A stretch of 64,000 nucleotides of DNA, from assembly GCA_002311655.1 (NCBI GenBank), contig DBYZ01000007.1, forward strand, positions 126,675 to 190,674. Reading direction: 5' to 3'. Shown here piece after piece: positions 1 through 9,015 of this stretch; the stretch's first letter is position 1; each line of letters starts with the position of its first letter. This stretch comes from Bacteroidales bacterium UBA1173. GTDB taxonomy: Bacteria > Bacteroidota > Bacteroidia > Bacteroidales > F082. The notes beneath the pieces are model-generated. The model was given only the letters and a program-made list of their open reading frames with translations. It did not search any database and was not told where the DNA came from. The translations under genes and the position numbers were made by a program.

Positions 1-2547
1 TACCTTATATTAATAATGCCGCTTTCGGGGTCCGCACAAGTTATCGACGACTTTTCGGATGGTGATTTTACTGCTAATCCGGAATGGGAGGGGTCTGTCG
101 GCTTGTTTATGGTGAATGGCAACAATCAGCTGCAACTTAATGCTGATGCCGCCGGTGAAGCTGCGTTATATTGTAACGGGAATGTGTCAGCAGGGGTCGA
201 AAACGGTGAATTTGAATGGCGTTTTTGGCTGAAAGAGGGTTTTGCGCCGTCGACAAAGAATTTTAGCGATGTGTACCTTTGTGATAATTATTTTGTTAGG
301 TTTGGGGAAGCGGGGAGCGATGATGTCGTTGATTTACAACGTGTTGATGGCAGTAATACTATTAGCGTGTGTCGTGGCACCGATACGTTTATTGCGGCAT
401 CGTTCTCCTCCTTCTTCAAAGTTACCCGAGATGCTAACGGAACATGGAAAGTTTATGTCGATAAATATGGAACCGAAAATTATGTTCTTGAAGCTCAAGG
501 TGTTGACGACACTTATGAGCCCATAGGAAGGTTTGGAATAAAAGTCACCTACAGTGCCAGTAATTCAAAGAAAGTATACCTCGACGATGTTTATGCCGGA
601 CCTCTTGTCATCGATACCGAACCTCCTTGTATGGAAGATGTTATAGTATTGAATTATAATAAGTTGCAGCTTGAGTTCAGTGAAAATATTGATACTGAAT
701 ATGCTTTTGAGCCTGATAACTATCATGTTGATAATCAAGTAGGTACGCCAATGTACGTCGAATATAACGGCAACGATCATACGTCTCTGATACTTTCGTT
801 TTCTAATAAAATAGAAGAAGGTGTCAACTATACATTGACAGTCGGCAAGGTACAGGATTTGTCGTGTAATATTACTGAAAACATTCAGTTTAGCTTCATT
901 CATTACGATATTCATGAAAATGATGTTGTGATTAATGAAATCTTTGCCGATCCTGAGCCTAGTGTCGGTTTGCCGTCATACGAATATATAGAGTTGTTCA
1001 ATACTACTGACCATGCCATAAATCTGAAAGATTGGGTGCTTGTTATTGGTTCGAGTGAGAAAACAATTACACAGGATATAGATATAAAAGCTAAAGATTT
1101 CATAATTTTATGTAAAGAGGAAGCGATTCCTTTTTTATCGGAATATGGTGAATGTGTGGGTTTTACGTCTTTTTCAATACCAAACTCAGGGTCAACAGTT
1201 TCATTATTTCAGTTTCATAATATCTTGGTATTTGATTTGGTTTTCAACATTTTTTGGTATCGCGATACTAGCAAATCCGATGGAGGTTGGTCGTTGGAAC
1301 AGATAGACCCATACTCACCATGTTTAGGCATGGAAAACTGGCGTGCCAGCTGTAATAAAAACGGAGGTACACCTGGTGCCGTCAATTCGGTGCTTGGTGA
1401 AACAGTTATCATTCCAGACATAGATTATGTTAATGTATTGTCTCCCAACAGTATAGAAGTTGTTTTTAACCAAAAAATGGATATCAATTCTTTGGCTGAT
1501 ACTGCTAATTACACCATAGTAGAATTCAATTCTCATCCATATAACGTCGTCCCGTCCCAAGATAAAAGAAGCGCAACCTTGTTCTATCAGCAGGAATTTT
1601 GTGCTAAAAGTTTCTATAAAATTTTGGTTTTTGGTTCGAAAAATTGTTCTGGTGTGCCAGTCTTGGGCGGTTGTGGTTGCGCTTTCGGCATACCCGACGA
1701 TGCGGCTTGTGGCGATGTGGTCATAAATGAAATACTTTTTGACCCCATCAGCCCCGCCGCAGATTATGTTGAGATTTTTAATAAATCTGATAAAGCATTG
1801 GATATCAGTCAGTTGAAACTTGGTGTCATAAAGACTTCATTCCCCAATCCTCCTGATACAACACTCAAGGAAATATGTTCGGAACATCGTCAACTGTTGC
1901 CTCAAAAATACATTCTGCTCACAACAACACCTGATGATATCGCTTTGCAATACGAGTGTTCTTATGATAATTTTCTCACAATGAAAAGTTTTCCGTCGTA
2001 TCCTAACAGCGGTGCGTCTGTCGTCTTGTCATACGATGGCACAATCATCGATTGCATGGATTATTCCGAAGACATGCATTATCCTTTGTTGACGGAAACA
2101 AAAGGTGTCGCTTTGGAAAGGGTTAGTCCGTATATCGATTCAAAAGATCCCGGCAACTGGCACTCGGCGGCAGCTCCATCGTATGGATCTCCAGGCTATC
2201 AAAACTCGGTTTTTATTGAAAATGAAGCTGATGACACGGAAATAGATGTGTTTCCACAGGTGTTTTCACCTGATGGCGATGGTTTCGATGATGTCACAAC
2301 AATAAATCTCTCAATGTATGAAAACGGATTTACAGCAAAAATCCAAGTGTTTGATTCTCAAGGAAGACTGGTCAAAGACTTGGTAAATTGTCAAAATGTT
2401 GCTTCAAAAAGCCGTTTTGTATGGAGCGGTCTCGACGATAATGGCAATATTCTTCCAGCAGGTATCTATATTGTGTTTGTGGAATTGTTTGATAATCAAG
2501 GAGTTGTAAAAAGATACAAAAAAGCGGCTGTGATTGCGTGTAAATAA
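1..2547 (+). CDS. Secreted lamin-tail-domain protein with T9SS-type C-terminal domain, 5' end missing
   Basis: The reading frame is open to the left edge of the window. The codons before the first ATG (position 16) read YLILI and continue into MPLSGSAQ, which looks like the end of a hydrophobic signal peptide, so the true start lies upstream. Two lamin-tail (LTD) type segments are visible, each opening with DVVINEI (about residues 307 and 570), separated by Ig-like regions. The end (from about residue 750, FSPDGDGFDD ... GIYIVFVELFDNQG) resembles the gliding-motility/FlgD-like C-terminal domain that directs secretion or anchoring in Bacteroidetes. LTD domains occur in secreted nucleases and adhesins of the phylum, but no catalytic domain is visible here. 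It probably acts at the cell surface. The exact function is unknown. Confidence 0.8.
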   Translation, partial: YLILIMPLSGSAQVIDDFSDGDFTANPEWEGSVGLFMVNGNNQLQLNADAAGEAALYCNGNVSAGVENGEFEWRFWLKEGFAPSTKNFSDVYLCDNYFVRFGEAGSDDVVDLQRVDGSNTISVCRGTDTFIAASFSSFFKVTRDANGTWKVYVDKYGTENYVLEAQGVDDTYEPIGRFGIKVTYSASNSKKVYLDDVYAGPLVIDTEPPCMEDVIVLNYNKLQLEFSENIDTEYAFEPDNYHVDNQVGTPMYVEYNGNDHTSLILSFSNKIEEGVNYTLTVGKVQDLSCNITENIQFSFIHYDIHENDVVINEIFADPEPSVGLPSYEYIELFNTTDHAINLKDWVLVIGSSEKTITQDIDIKAKDFIILCKEEAIPFLSEYGECVGFTSFSIPNSGSTVSLFQFHNILVFDLVFNIFWYRDTSKSDGGWSLEQIDPYSPCLGMENWRASCNKNGGTPGAVNSVLGETVIIPDIDYVNVLSPNSIEVVFNQKMDINSLADTANYTIVEFNSHPYNVVPSQDKRSATLFYQQEFCAKSFYKILVFGSKNCSGVPVLGGCGCAFGIPDDAACGDVVINEILFDPISPAADYVEIFNKSDKALDISQLKLGVIKTSFPNPPDTTLKEICSEHRQLLPQKYILLTTTPDDIALQYECSYDNFLTMKSFPSYPNSGASVVLSYDGTIIDCMDYSEDMHYPLLTETKGVALERVSPYIDSKDPGNWHSAAAPSYGSPGYQNSVFIENEADDTEIDVFPQVFSPDGDGFDDVTTINLSMYENGFTAKIQVFDSQGRLVKDLVNCQNVASKSRFVWSGLDDNGNILPAGIYIVFVELFDNQGVVKRYKKAAVIACK

Positions 2548-2585
2548 ATAAGAATAAATGTTGAGTGGATATTAAAAAATATTTG

Positions 2586-2593
2586 TACTTTTG
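2586..2593 (+). promoter_or_regulatory. Bacteroidetes-type -7 box for the LysE-family gene
   Basis: TACTTTTG matches the TAnnTTTG consensus of the Bacteroidetes primary sigma factor. TTG at 2561-2563 lies at a plausible -33 distance. The ATG follows 22 bp downstream of the box. Confidence 0.6.
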
Positions 2594-2614
2594 TACCTTT
2601 AGAAAAGTATAAAT

Positions 2615-3334
2615 ATGGTTTTCTTTCACGGCGCATTGATGGGTTTGACTTTGGCAACAATCTTCGGATTTGGGCCGGCCTTCTTTTTGCTGATACAAAC
2701 CAGTATAAGCAAAGGATTCAAAAAGGCATTGTTGTTCGACTCAGGCGTGTTGCTTAGCGACATTTTGGTCGTCGTGCTGATGATGATGACTTCGATACAG
2801 CTCACCATTGATAACAAAGGCAACATGATGCTTGCCGGAATCACAGCGGGATTGATAATCATAGGGTTCGGTATATTTACTTTTTATAGCAAACCAGAGA
2901 AAATTGTGGCTCGGTCGGAGAAAAAAAGTGCCCAGCTTGCTGAGATAGACAAAAAATTTGAGAAAATAGACCAGCAATTGGATAAAATCGATGAGAAACT
3001 TGATATCAAACGTGATGGTCCGCGCTGGTATGTTTACCTGTCAAAAGGTTTTGTGATGAACATTTTCAATCCGTTTATTTGGGTTTTCTGGATGGGATCT
3101 GTCGCAACGGTATCTGGCTCAGAGATTTACAATGGTAATGAATATCTCGTGGCGTTGTTTTTCATAGGCACTTTCGCCGCGGTTTTCTCAATAGATGTCC
3201 TCAAAATCATCGGAGCGTATTCCTTAAAACGTTTCTTTACCGAAAAACGCATGAAACTCCTTAACCAAGGAACAGGTGTCGTTCTCGCTCTCTGCGGTGT
3301 AGCACTGATAATCAGAGTGATTTTCTTCCGATAG
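2615..3334 (+). CDS. LysE/RhtB-family exporter with a coiled-coil insert
   Basis: The 239-aa product is an integral membrane protein of the LysE superfamily, whose members export amino acids or related small molecules. The N-terminus (GALMGLTLATIFGFGPAFFLLIQTSISKGFKKALLFDSGVLLSD) carries the family's first-helix Gly/Pro pattern. About six hydrophobic segments are visible: three before residue 90 and three after 140. Between them, at about residues 95-130, lies a charged stretch with repeated KIDxxLDKID units that should form a coiled coil in the cytosol; ordinary LysE proteins have a short loop there. The gene has its own promoter and converges on recJ, with only 11 bp between the stops. The substrate cannot be told from the sequence. 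Confidence 0.8.
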   Translation: MVFFHGALMGLTLATIFGFGPAFFLLIQTSISKGFKKALLFDSGVLLSDILVVVLMMMTSIQLTIDNKGNMMLAGITAGLIIIGFGIFTFYSKPEKIVARSEKKSAQLAEIDKKFEKIDQQLDKIDEKLDIKRDGPRWYVYLSKGFVMNIFNPFIWVFWMGSVATVSGSEIYNGNEYLVALFFIGTFAAVFSIDVLKIIGAYSLKRFFTEKRMKLLNQGTGVVLALCGVALIIRVIFFR

Positions 3335-3345
3335 AAACGTCGGAG

Positions 3346-5070
3346 TTAGAATTTGATGTCTTTAACGTTGAGTTGGAGGGTGGTCTTTCCTTGCCAGAAG
3401 TTTTCCTCTATGTAATAACACATTGTAAACGGCTCTTTTTCGTGAATCTTTTCGTATAAATCGCCTTTCTGGAAAGCTATTCCTGAAAATACAAAGTCGG
3501 TGTTTCCTTGCTGCATCACGCTGAGCTTCAAATGCTTACGGTTACCCACAGCGCGTGAGAATCCAGCATCGACAACGTTCTTTGTGAGGAACACCGGCGA
3601 CAAGTTACCTGGTCCGAACGGTGCAAACTGTTTCAAAATCCTGACAAATTTCGGCGTGATATTCGTGAAGTCCATCTGGATGTCCACGTTAAGCTCAGGT
3701 GTCAAATCGTCTTCTTCAAGATGTTCGGAGACATATTTCTCGAATCTTTCGGAGAATTTCTCCAGATTTTCAGGTTTCAGCGACAATCCTGCAGCATATT
3801 TATGTCCGCCAAAATGTTCGAGCAAATCCGAACAGTCGTCGATAGCATCGTATATGTCGAAATTCTTTATTGAACGTGCCGAGCCTGTGATCAGGTTTCC
3901 TGAGCGTGTCAGCACTATCGTCGGACGATAATATGAATCAGTGAGTCGTGACGCCACAATTCCGATGACGCCTTTATGCCAGTTTTCGTTGAAAATCACC
4001 GTACTCTTGGCGTTACGGAGCTTCTCGTCGGCATTTATCATCTGCAGCGCCTCTTCAGTGATGGCGTTGTCAAATTCGCGACGTTTTGAATTCAGGTCGT
4101 TGATGCTTGCCGCCAATTTCTCTGCATGCTCACTATTGGTTGCAAGCAGAAGTCTCACAGAGTCACTGGCTTTCTCAAGTCGTCCTGCCGCATTGATGCG
4201 CGGTCCGATGAGGAATACCAAGTCGCTGATTGTCAACTCTCTTTCGAGTGCATTTTTCTGTTCCGCCTGTCTAAGCACTGCCGCTATGCCCGGACGAGGA
4301 TTCTTGTTCAGTTGTTTGAGTCCGAAATATGCCAAAACTCTGTTTTCTCCAGTGATTGGAACAATGTCGGCAGCGATACTGACAGCAACGTAATCAAGGA
4401 GTTCGTAAACCTCTTCGATAGGTCTTCCAAGGCGCATTGACAATGCCGATACAAGCTTGAAACCGACACCACAGCCAGAGAGTTCTTTGTAAGGATACTC
4501 GCAGTCGGGACGTTTTGAGTCGAGAACGGCGACGGCGTTCGGTATCACCTCATCCGGACGATGGTGGTCGCAGATGATGAAATCGACACCGCGCTGGTTT
4601 GCATACTCGATCTTTTCAACTGCCTTGATGCCGCAGTCGAGCACTATCACCAACCCGAAACCGTTGTCGGCGGCATAATCTATGCCTTTATACGAAATAC
4701 CGTATCCCTCTTCATATCTGTCAGGGATGTAGAACTCGATTTTCTTTTTGTTGACAAAATTCTTTAAATACGTGTAAATCAAGGCAACAGCTGTGGTTCC
4801 ATCCACATCGTAATCACCGTAAATCAAGATTTTCTCACCATCGTTCATGGCTTTTTGAAGGCGGTCGACAGCCTTGTCCATGTCCTTCATCAAGAACGGA
4901 TCATGAAGATGCTCTAGCGATGGTCTGAAGAAATCTTTAGCCTCTTCGTAGTTTGTGATTCCACGCTGAACCAACAATGTAGCCAAAATCTCGTCGATGC
5001 CCAGCGACTCCGACAAGCTTTTAACTAATTGTTTATCTGCATCTTCTGCTATAATCCAGCGCGTTTCCAC
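3346..5070 (-). CDS. recJ: Single-stranded-DNA-specific exonuclease RecJ
   Basis: RecJ degrades single-stranded DNA 5' to 3' during recombination and mismatch or base-excision repair in the cytoplasm. The 574-aa length is normal. The DHH-phosphoesterase signatures are clear: DYDVDGTTA near residue 85, LDCGIK near 145, and the diagnostic DHHRPDE near 170. Further down come GPRINAAGRL and the DHHA1 motif FGGHKYAAGL, followed by a C-terminal OB-like region. The start is supported by a minus-strand -7 box at 5092-5099. It is divergent from purH and convergent with the LysE-family gene. Confidence 0.95.
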   Translation of the reverse strand: METRWIIAEDADKQLVKSLSESLGIDEILATLLVQRGITNYEEAKDFFRPSLEHLHDPFLMKDMDKAVDRLQKAMNDGEKILIYGDYDVDGTTAVALIYTYLKNFVNKKKIEFYIPDRYEEGYGISYKGIDYAADNGFGLVIVLDCGIKAVEKIEYANQRGVDFIICDHHRPDEVIPNAVAVLDSKRPDCEYPYKELSGCGVGFKLVSALSMRLGRPIEEVYELLDYVAVSIAADIVPITGENRVLAYFGLKQLNKNPRPGIAAVLRQAEQKNALERELTISDLVFLIGPRINAAGRLEKASDSVRLLLATNSEHAEKLAASINDLNSKRREFDNAITEEALQMINADEKLRNAKSTVIFNENWHKGVIGIVASRLTDSYYRPTIVLTRSGNLITGSARSIKNFDIYDAIDDCSDLLEHFGGHKYAAGLSLKPENLEKFSERFEKYVSEHLEEDDLTPELNVDIQMDFTNITPKFVRILKQFAPFGPGNLSPVFLTKNVVDAGFSRAVGNRKHLKLSVMQQGNTDFVFSGIAFQKGDLYEKIHEKEPFTMCYYIEENFWQGKTTLQLNVKDIKF

Positions 5071-5091
5071 TTAAAAACAAAATTTAACTTG

Positions 5092-5099
5092 CAAAATTA
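5092..5099 (-). promoter_or_regulatory. -7 box for recJ
   Basis: On the minus strand this reads TAATTTTG, an exact TAnnTTTG match, 21 bp upstream of the recJ ATG. Confidence 0.55.
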
Positions 5100-5146
5100 C
5101 GAAATAATTTTTGAAAAAACAATGAAAAAAATATAATTTTTTTTAT

Positions 5147-5154
5147 TAAATTTG
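5147..5154 (+). promoter_or_regulatory. -7 box for the purH-mreBCD operon
   Basis: TAAATTTG is an exact TAnnTTTG match 23 bp upstream of the purH ATG. No convincing -33 TTTG lies at the expected spacing; the region is A/T runs. It would drive purH and the genes packed behind it. Confidence 0.55.
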
Positions 5155-5177
5155 CGCTTTAAAACTTTAACAAAAAA

Positions 5178-6668
5178 ATGTCACCGAAAAAAATTACAAG
5201 TGCCTTAATATCAGTATTTTACAAAACTGATCTCGATAAAATCGTCGCTCTCCTGAAAAAGAACGGCGTCCAAATTTATGCTACTGGCGGAACGCTGGAT
5301 TTCATTAAAAAACTTGATGATTCAGTGCGTTCTGTGGAGTCGCTCACGGGCTATCCTTCAATACTTGGCGGACGCGTAAAAACATTGCATCCGAAAGTGT
5401 TCGGCGGCATCCTCGGTCGTCTCGACAACAAATCGGATATCGCTGAGATGAGTCAATATGAGATTCCGGCACTCGACCTCGTTATCGTTGACCTCTATCC
5501 GTTTGAGGAAACAGTGAGAAACACCAACGACGAAGCGGAAATCATAGAAAAAATTGACATTGGTGGCATTTCCCTCATCCGCGCAGGCGCCAAAAATTTC
5601 AACGACTGCCTCATCGTACCGTCTTCAAATTATTACCAGGAATTTATGGAGATGTACGAAAAACAGGACGGCTGCACTACTTTGGAAGACAGAAAACGCT
5701 TCGCAAAATACGCTTTCGCAACAAGCTCTCATTACGATACAGCAATATTCAACTGGTTCTCTGGCGAGACACCGACTCCTTTGAGATACGGCGAAAACCC
5801 TCATCAGCAAGCGGTTTTCAACGGAAACCTCGACGATGTTTTCGAGAAACTTCATGGCAAAGACCTCTCATACAACAACCTCCTCGATCTCGATGCTGGT
5901 CTTAACCTCATCCGTGAATTCGATGAGCCTACTTTTGCTATCTTGAAACATAACAACCCTTGTGGAATAGCTTCAAGACCTTCTATATCAGAGGCTTACG
6001 ATGCCGCTCTGGCTGGCGACCCAGTGTCGGCTTTCGGCGGAGTGTTCGTCAGCAACCGCCCTATCGACATGAAAACGGCCGAAGAAATGAACAAGATGTT
6101 CTTCGAGGTTTGTGTGGCTCCAAGCTACGATGAGGGCGTACTCGACATCCTCTTCTCGAAGAAAAACCGTATCGTGCTTAAGCTGAAATCAAATAAATTC
6201 CCGACAAAGGTTTATAAATCAGCACTTAACGGCATTCTTGAACAAGATCGTGACCTTCACATCGAGACAAAAGAAGATTTTAAACCCGTAACGGATAAAC
6301 TTATTGATAATCAAGATGTTGACGACTTGATTTTCGCTAATAAGATAGTGAAACACAGTCGCTCAAATGCTATAGTATTGGCAAAGAACAAACAGCTTTA
6401 CGCTTCAGGCATCGGCCAGACATCACGTGTTGACTCGCTGCGTCAGGCTATCGCTAAAGCCAAGAGTTTCAACTTCAACCTCAACGGCGCTGTCCTCGCT
6501 TCCGACGCTTTCTTCCCGTTCTCCGATTGTGTCGAGATAGCAAGCGAAGCTGGAATAAAATCAATCATTCAACCTGGCGGCTCGGTGCGCGACCAAGAGT
6601 CGATAGACGCATGCAACAAACTCGGAATCGCCATGGTTTTCACTGGATTCAGACACTTTAAACATTAA
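5178..6668 (+). CDS. purH: Bifunctional AICAR transformylase / IMP cyclohydrolase PurH
   Basis: PurH catalyses the last two steps of de novo purine synthesis: formylation of AICAR with 10-formyl-THF, then ring closure to IMP. At 496 aa it has the full two-domain length. The N-terminal MGS-like cyclohydrolase domain shows YATGGTLDFI (about 32-41) and GGRVKTLHPKVFGGIL (about 65-80). The transformylase domain shows LRYGENPHQQA (about 200), the catalytic KHNNPCG (about 259) and SDAFFPFSDCVE near the C-terminus. It ends 4 bp before mreB, so the purine gene is co-transcribed with the rod-shape genes, an arrangement I recall as common in Bacteroidetes. Confidence 0.96.
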   Translation: MSPKKITSALISVFYKTDLDKIVALLKKNGVQIYATGGTLDFIKKLDDSVRSVESLTGYPSILGGRVKTLHPKVFGGILGRLDNKSDIAEMSQYEIPALDLVIVDLYPFEETVRNTNDEAEIIEKIDIGGISLIRAGAKNFNDCLIVPSSNYYQEFMEMYEKQDGCTTLEDRKRFAKYAFATSSHYDTAIFNWFSGETPTPLRYGENPHQQAVFNGNLDDVFEKLHGKDLSYNNLLDLDAGLNLIREFDEPTFAILKHNNPCGIASRPSISEAYDAALAGDPVSAFGGVFVSNRPIDMKTAEEMNKMFFEVCVAPSYDEGVLDILFSKKNRIVLKLKSNKFPTKVYKSALNGILEQDRDLHIETKEDFKPVTDKLIDNQDVDDLIFANKIVKHSRSNAIVLAKNKQLYASGIGQTSRVDSLRQAIAKAKSFNFNLNGAVLASDAFFPFSDCVEIASEAGIKSIIQPGGSVRDQESIDACNKLGIAMVFTGFRHFKH

Positions 6669-6672
6669 AAAT

Positions 6673-7695
6673 ATGGGATTGTTTTCATTATTCGATAAAG
6701 AACTTGCAATCGACCTCGGTACAGCTAATACCATCATCATGTATAACGACAAAGTGATGGTCGACGAGCCGTCAATTGTTGCTATCAAACGTGACACACA
6801 ACAAATCATGGCTGTGGGTAAACGCGCTATGATGATGCATGGTAAAACTCACGAAAACATTAAGACTATCAGACCTTTGCGTGATGGTGTCATCGCCGAC
6901 TTCCAGGCCGCCGAATTCATGTTGAGGGAAATGATAAAAATGATAAACTTCCACCGCTCACTGTTCCCACCAGCGTTGAAGATGGTCATCTGCATCCCTT
7001 CAGGTATCACCGAAGTGGAGGAGAGAGCTGTTAAAGACAGCGCAGAACAGGCTGGCGCAAAAGAAGTGCGTCTGATTCACGAGCCTATGGCTGCCGCTAT
7101 CGGTATCGGTATCGACGTGCTTGAGCCAATGGGTAACATGATCGTCGATATCGGAGGCGGTACTTCTGAAATCGCTGTCATCGCCCTTGGTGGAATCGTG
7201 ACAAACAAATCTATCCGTATCGCAGGCGACGACTTCACCGACGAAATCGTGGAATATATGCGTAAAGAGCATAACCTCAACGTTGGTGAACGTACAGCCG
7301 AGCTTATCAAAATCGAAGTCGGTGCGGCTATTCAGGACCTCGACAATCCACCTGAGGATTACGCCGTTCACGGACGCGATATGTTGACAGGTATCCCGAA
7401 GGAAATCAAAGTCAACTATAAGGAAATCGCACATTGCCTCGATAAGAGCGTGTCGAAAATTGAGACTGCTGTGTTGAATACTCTCGAGACAACACCTCCT
7501 GAGCTTTCAGCCGATATCTACCGCACTGGTATCTACCTCACCGGTGGCGGCGCTTTGCTGCGCGGTCTCGACAAACGTCTGCACGATAGAACCCAGCTGC
7601 CAATACATGTCGCTGAAGACCCGTTGCGCGCTGTGGCTCGCGGTACAGGCATCGCACTGAAAAACTTCGACGGTTTCCCATTCCTGATAAAGTAG
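6673..7695 (+). CDS. mreB: Rod-shape-determining protein MreB
   Basis: MreB is the bacterial actin that organises lateral cell-wall synthesis on the inner face of the membrane. The 340-aa sequence carries the actin-fold phosphate loops IDLGTANT (about 13-20) and DIGGGTSEIAV (about 158-168), the nucleotide-binding LTGGGALLRGLDK near 290, and a short amphipathic N-terminus (MGLFSLF) that can touch the membrane. It lies 4 bp after purH and 7 bp before mreC. Its presence implies an elongated cell at some stage of growth. Confidence 0.97.
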   Translation: MGLFSLFDKELAIDLGTANTIIMYNDKVMVDEPSIVAIKRDTQQIMAVGKRAMMMHGKTHENIKTIRPLRDGVIADFQAAEFMLREMIKMINFHRSLFPPALKMVICIPSGITEVEERAVKDSAEQAGAKEVRLIHEPMAAAIGIGIDVLEPMGNMIVDIGGGTSEIAVIALGGIVTNKSIRIAGDDFTDEIVEYMRKEHNLNVGERTAELIKIEVGAAIQDLDNPPEDYAVHGRDMLTGIPKEIKVNYKEIAHCLDKSVSKIETAVLNTLETTPPELSADIYRTGIYLTGGGALLRGLDKRLHDRTQLPIHVAEDPLRAVARGTGIALKNFDGFPFLIK

Positions 7696-7702
7696 TCGGT
7701 GA

Positions 7703-8503
7703 ATGTATAACTTATTCATTTTCATAAAAAAATACAACGCAGTCATACTTTTTGTTCTGCTGGAGGTGCTGTGCGTCATCATGGTCGTGCATAACCTTCC
7801 ATATCATAACAGAAAGATGGCAAACGTGTCGAACAGCATCACTGGAGGATTTTATAAAACAACCTCCAACTGGAACGACTATCTGAATCTGAAAAGTGAA
7901 AATGAATTGTTGGCCGAACATAATGCCATGCTGCGGAGTAGGCTGGGTTACGAGAATTATGAGAACGATACTGTGATTGTTGATGAGATGTTTTCGTATG
8001 TCCCGGCTCACGTTATCAACAATAATACCTCCGACAGAAACAACTACATTATAATCGACAAAGGTCGAATCGACGGACTTGAACCTGATATGGGTGTGAT
8101 TTGTGACAACGGCGTGGTGGGAAAGGTTGTGAATGTCAGCACACATTACGCCTCAGTCATGAGTATGCTAAACTCGTATTCGATTATAAGCTGTAGATTC
8201 GCTGACAATCAATATGTTGCGAATGTTGTTTGGGATGGCAGGGATTATAGGTTCGGTTTGGTGAAAGACATTCCTTCACACCTTATTATTAATAAAGGTG
8301 ACACATTGGTGACAAGCGGATTCTCAAATTCTTTCCCCGCTGATGTCATGGTGGGAACAATAGAAGACGCCGAAGACACGGAAAACAGTCAGTTCAACAC
8401 GGCAAAACTCAGGTTTTCAACAAATTTCAGCACGTTGCGGTTTGTTTATGTAGTGAAAAACAATTATAGAAAGGAAATCGATTCATTATGTATAACACGC
8501 TGA
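7703..8503 (+). CDS. mreC: Rod-shape-determining protein MreC
   Basis: MreC is a bitopic inner-membrane protein whose periplasmic part scaffolds the elongation machinery. The 266-aa product has one N-terminal membrane helix (about residues 9-30), a coiled-coil stretch (KSENELLAEHNAMLRSRL, about 65-82) and the beta-rich MreC core with the conserved VDGLEPDMGVI-like and VTSGFSNSFPADVMVGTI segments. It overlaps mreD by 16 bp, which suggests translational coupling. Confidence 0.93.
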   Translation: MYNLFIFIKKYNAVILFVLLEVLCVIMVVHNLPYHNRKMANVSNSITGGFYKTTSNWNDYLNLKSENELLAEHNAMLRSRLGYENYENDTVIVDEMFSYVPAHVINNNTSDRNNYIIIDKGRIDGLEPDMGVICDNGVVGKVVNVSTHYASVMSMLNSYSIISCRFADNQYVANVVWDGRDYRFGLVKDIPSHLIINKGDTLVTSGFSNSFPADVMVGTIEDAEDTENSQFNTAKLRFSTNFSTLRFVYVVKNNYRKEIDSLCITR

Positions 8504-9012
8504 TTCGCAATATATTACGATTTATTGTGCTGGTTTTGCTCCAGATAGCGGTTTTCGACAACTTGCGTTTTGGAAACTACATACATCCGTGTATCTACGT
8601 TATCTTTATCCTTTTGATGCCTTTTGACACACCGGTTTGGAAACTGATGATCAATAGTTTTTTGATAGGATTTGCTGTTGATATCTTTAACGGCACACCG
8701 GGTCTCAACGCTGCCGCATCAGTGTTTATGGCTTACACAAGACCGTTCATAATAAGCATCACAACCAGAAAAAGCGATATTCAGGATAAAAACGAACCTT
8801 CAATTTCCGAAATGGGACTGCAGTGGTTTGTGCTTTATTCCTTCTTGTTGCTCGTAATACATAATTTATTCCTGTTCTGGCTGGAAGCCTTCAGCGCCAA
8901 ATTGCTTGGCGTGGTATTGCTGGAAGTGCTGTTGAGCGTTCCTATCTCATTGGTTATCATAATTTTATTGATATATCTTTTAAAACCTGTAAAAAATAAA
9001 TCAAACTATTAA
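8488..9012 (+). CDS. mreD: Rod-shape-determining protein MreD
   Basis: The 174-aa product is almost entirely hydrophobic, with about five membrane helices, the usual build of MreD, the membrane partner of MreC. Identification rests on topology, length and position after mreBC; MreD is poorly conserved in sequence. The start overlaps the last codons of mreC. The penicillin-binding protein 2 and RodA genes that often follow in this phylum are absent here; a thioredoxin-like lipoprotein gene follows after 3 bp. Confidence 0.88.
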   Translation: MYNTLIRNILRFIVLVLLQIAVFDNLRFGNYIHPCIYVIFILLMPFDTPVWKLMINSFLIGFAVDIFNGTPGLNAAASVFMAYTRPFIISITTRKSDIQDKNEPSISEMGLQWFVLYSFLLLVIHNLFLFWLEAFSAKLLGVVLLEVLLSVPISLVIIILLIYLLKPVKNKSNY

Positions 9013-9015
9013 AAT

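Noticed and set aside
16..18. ATG at 16 as the true start of the first gene
   Set aside because: Residues encoded before it continue a hydrophobic signal peptide and the frame is open to the window edge.
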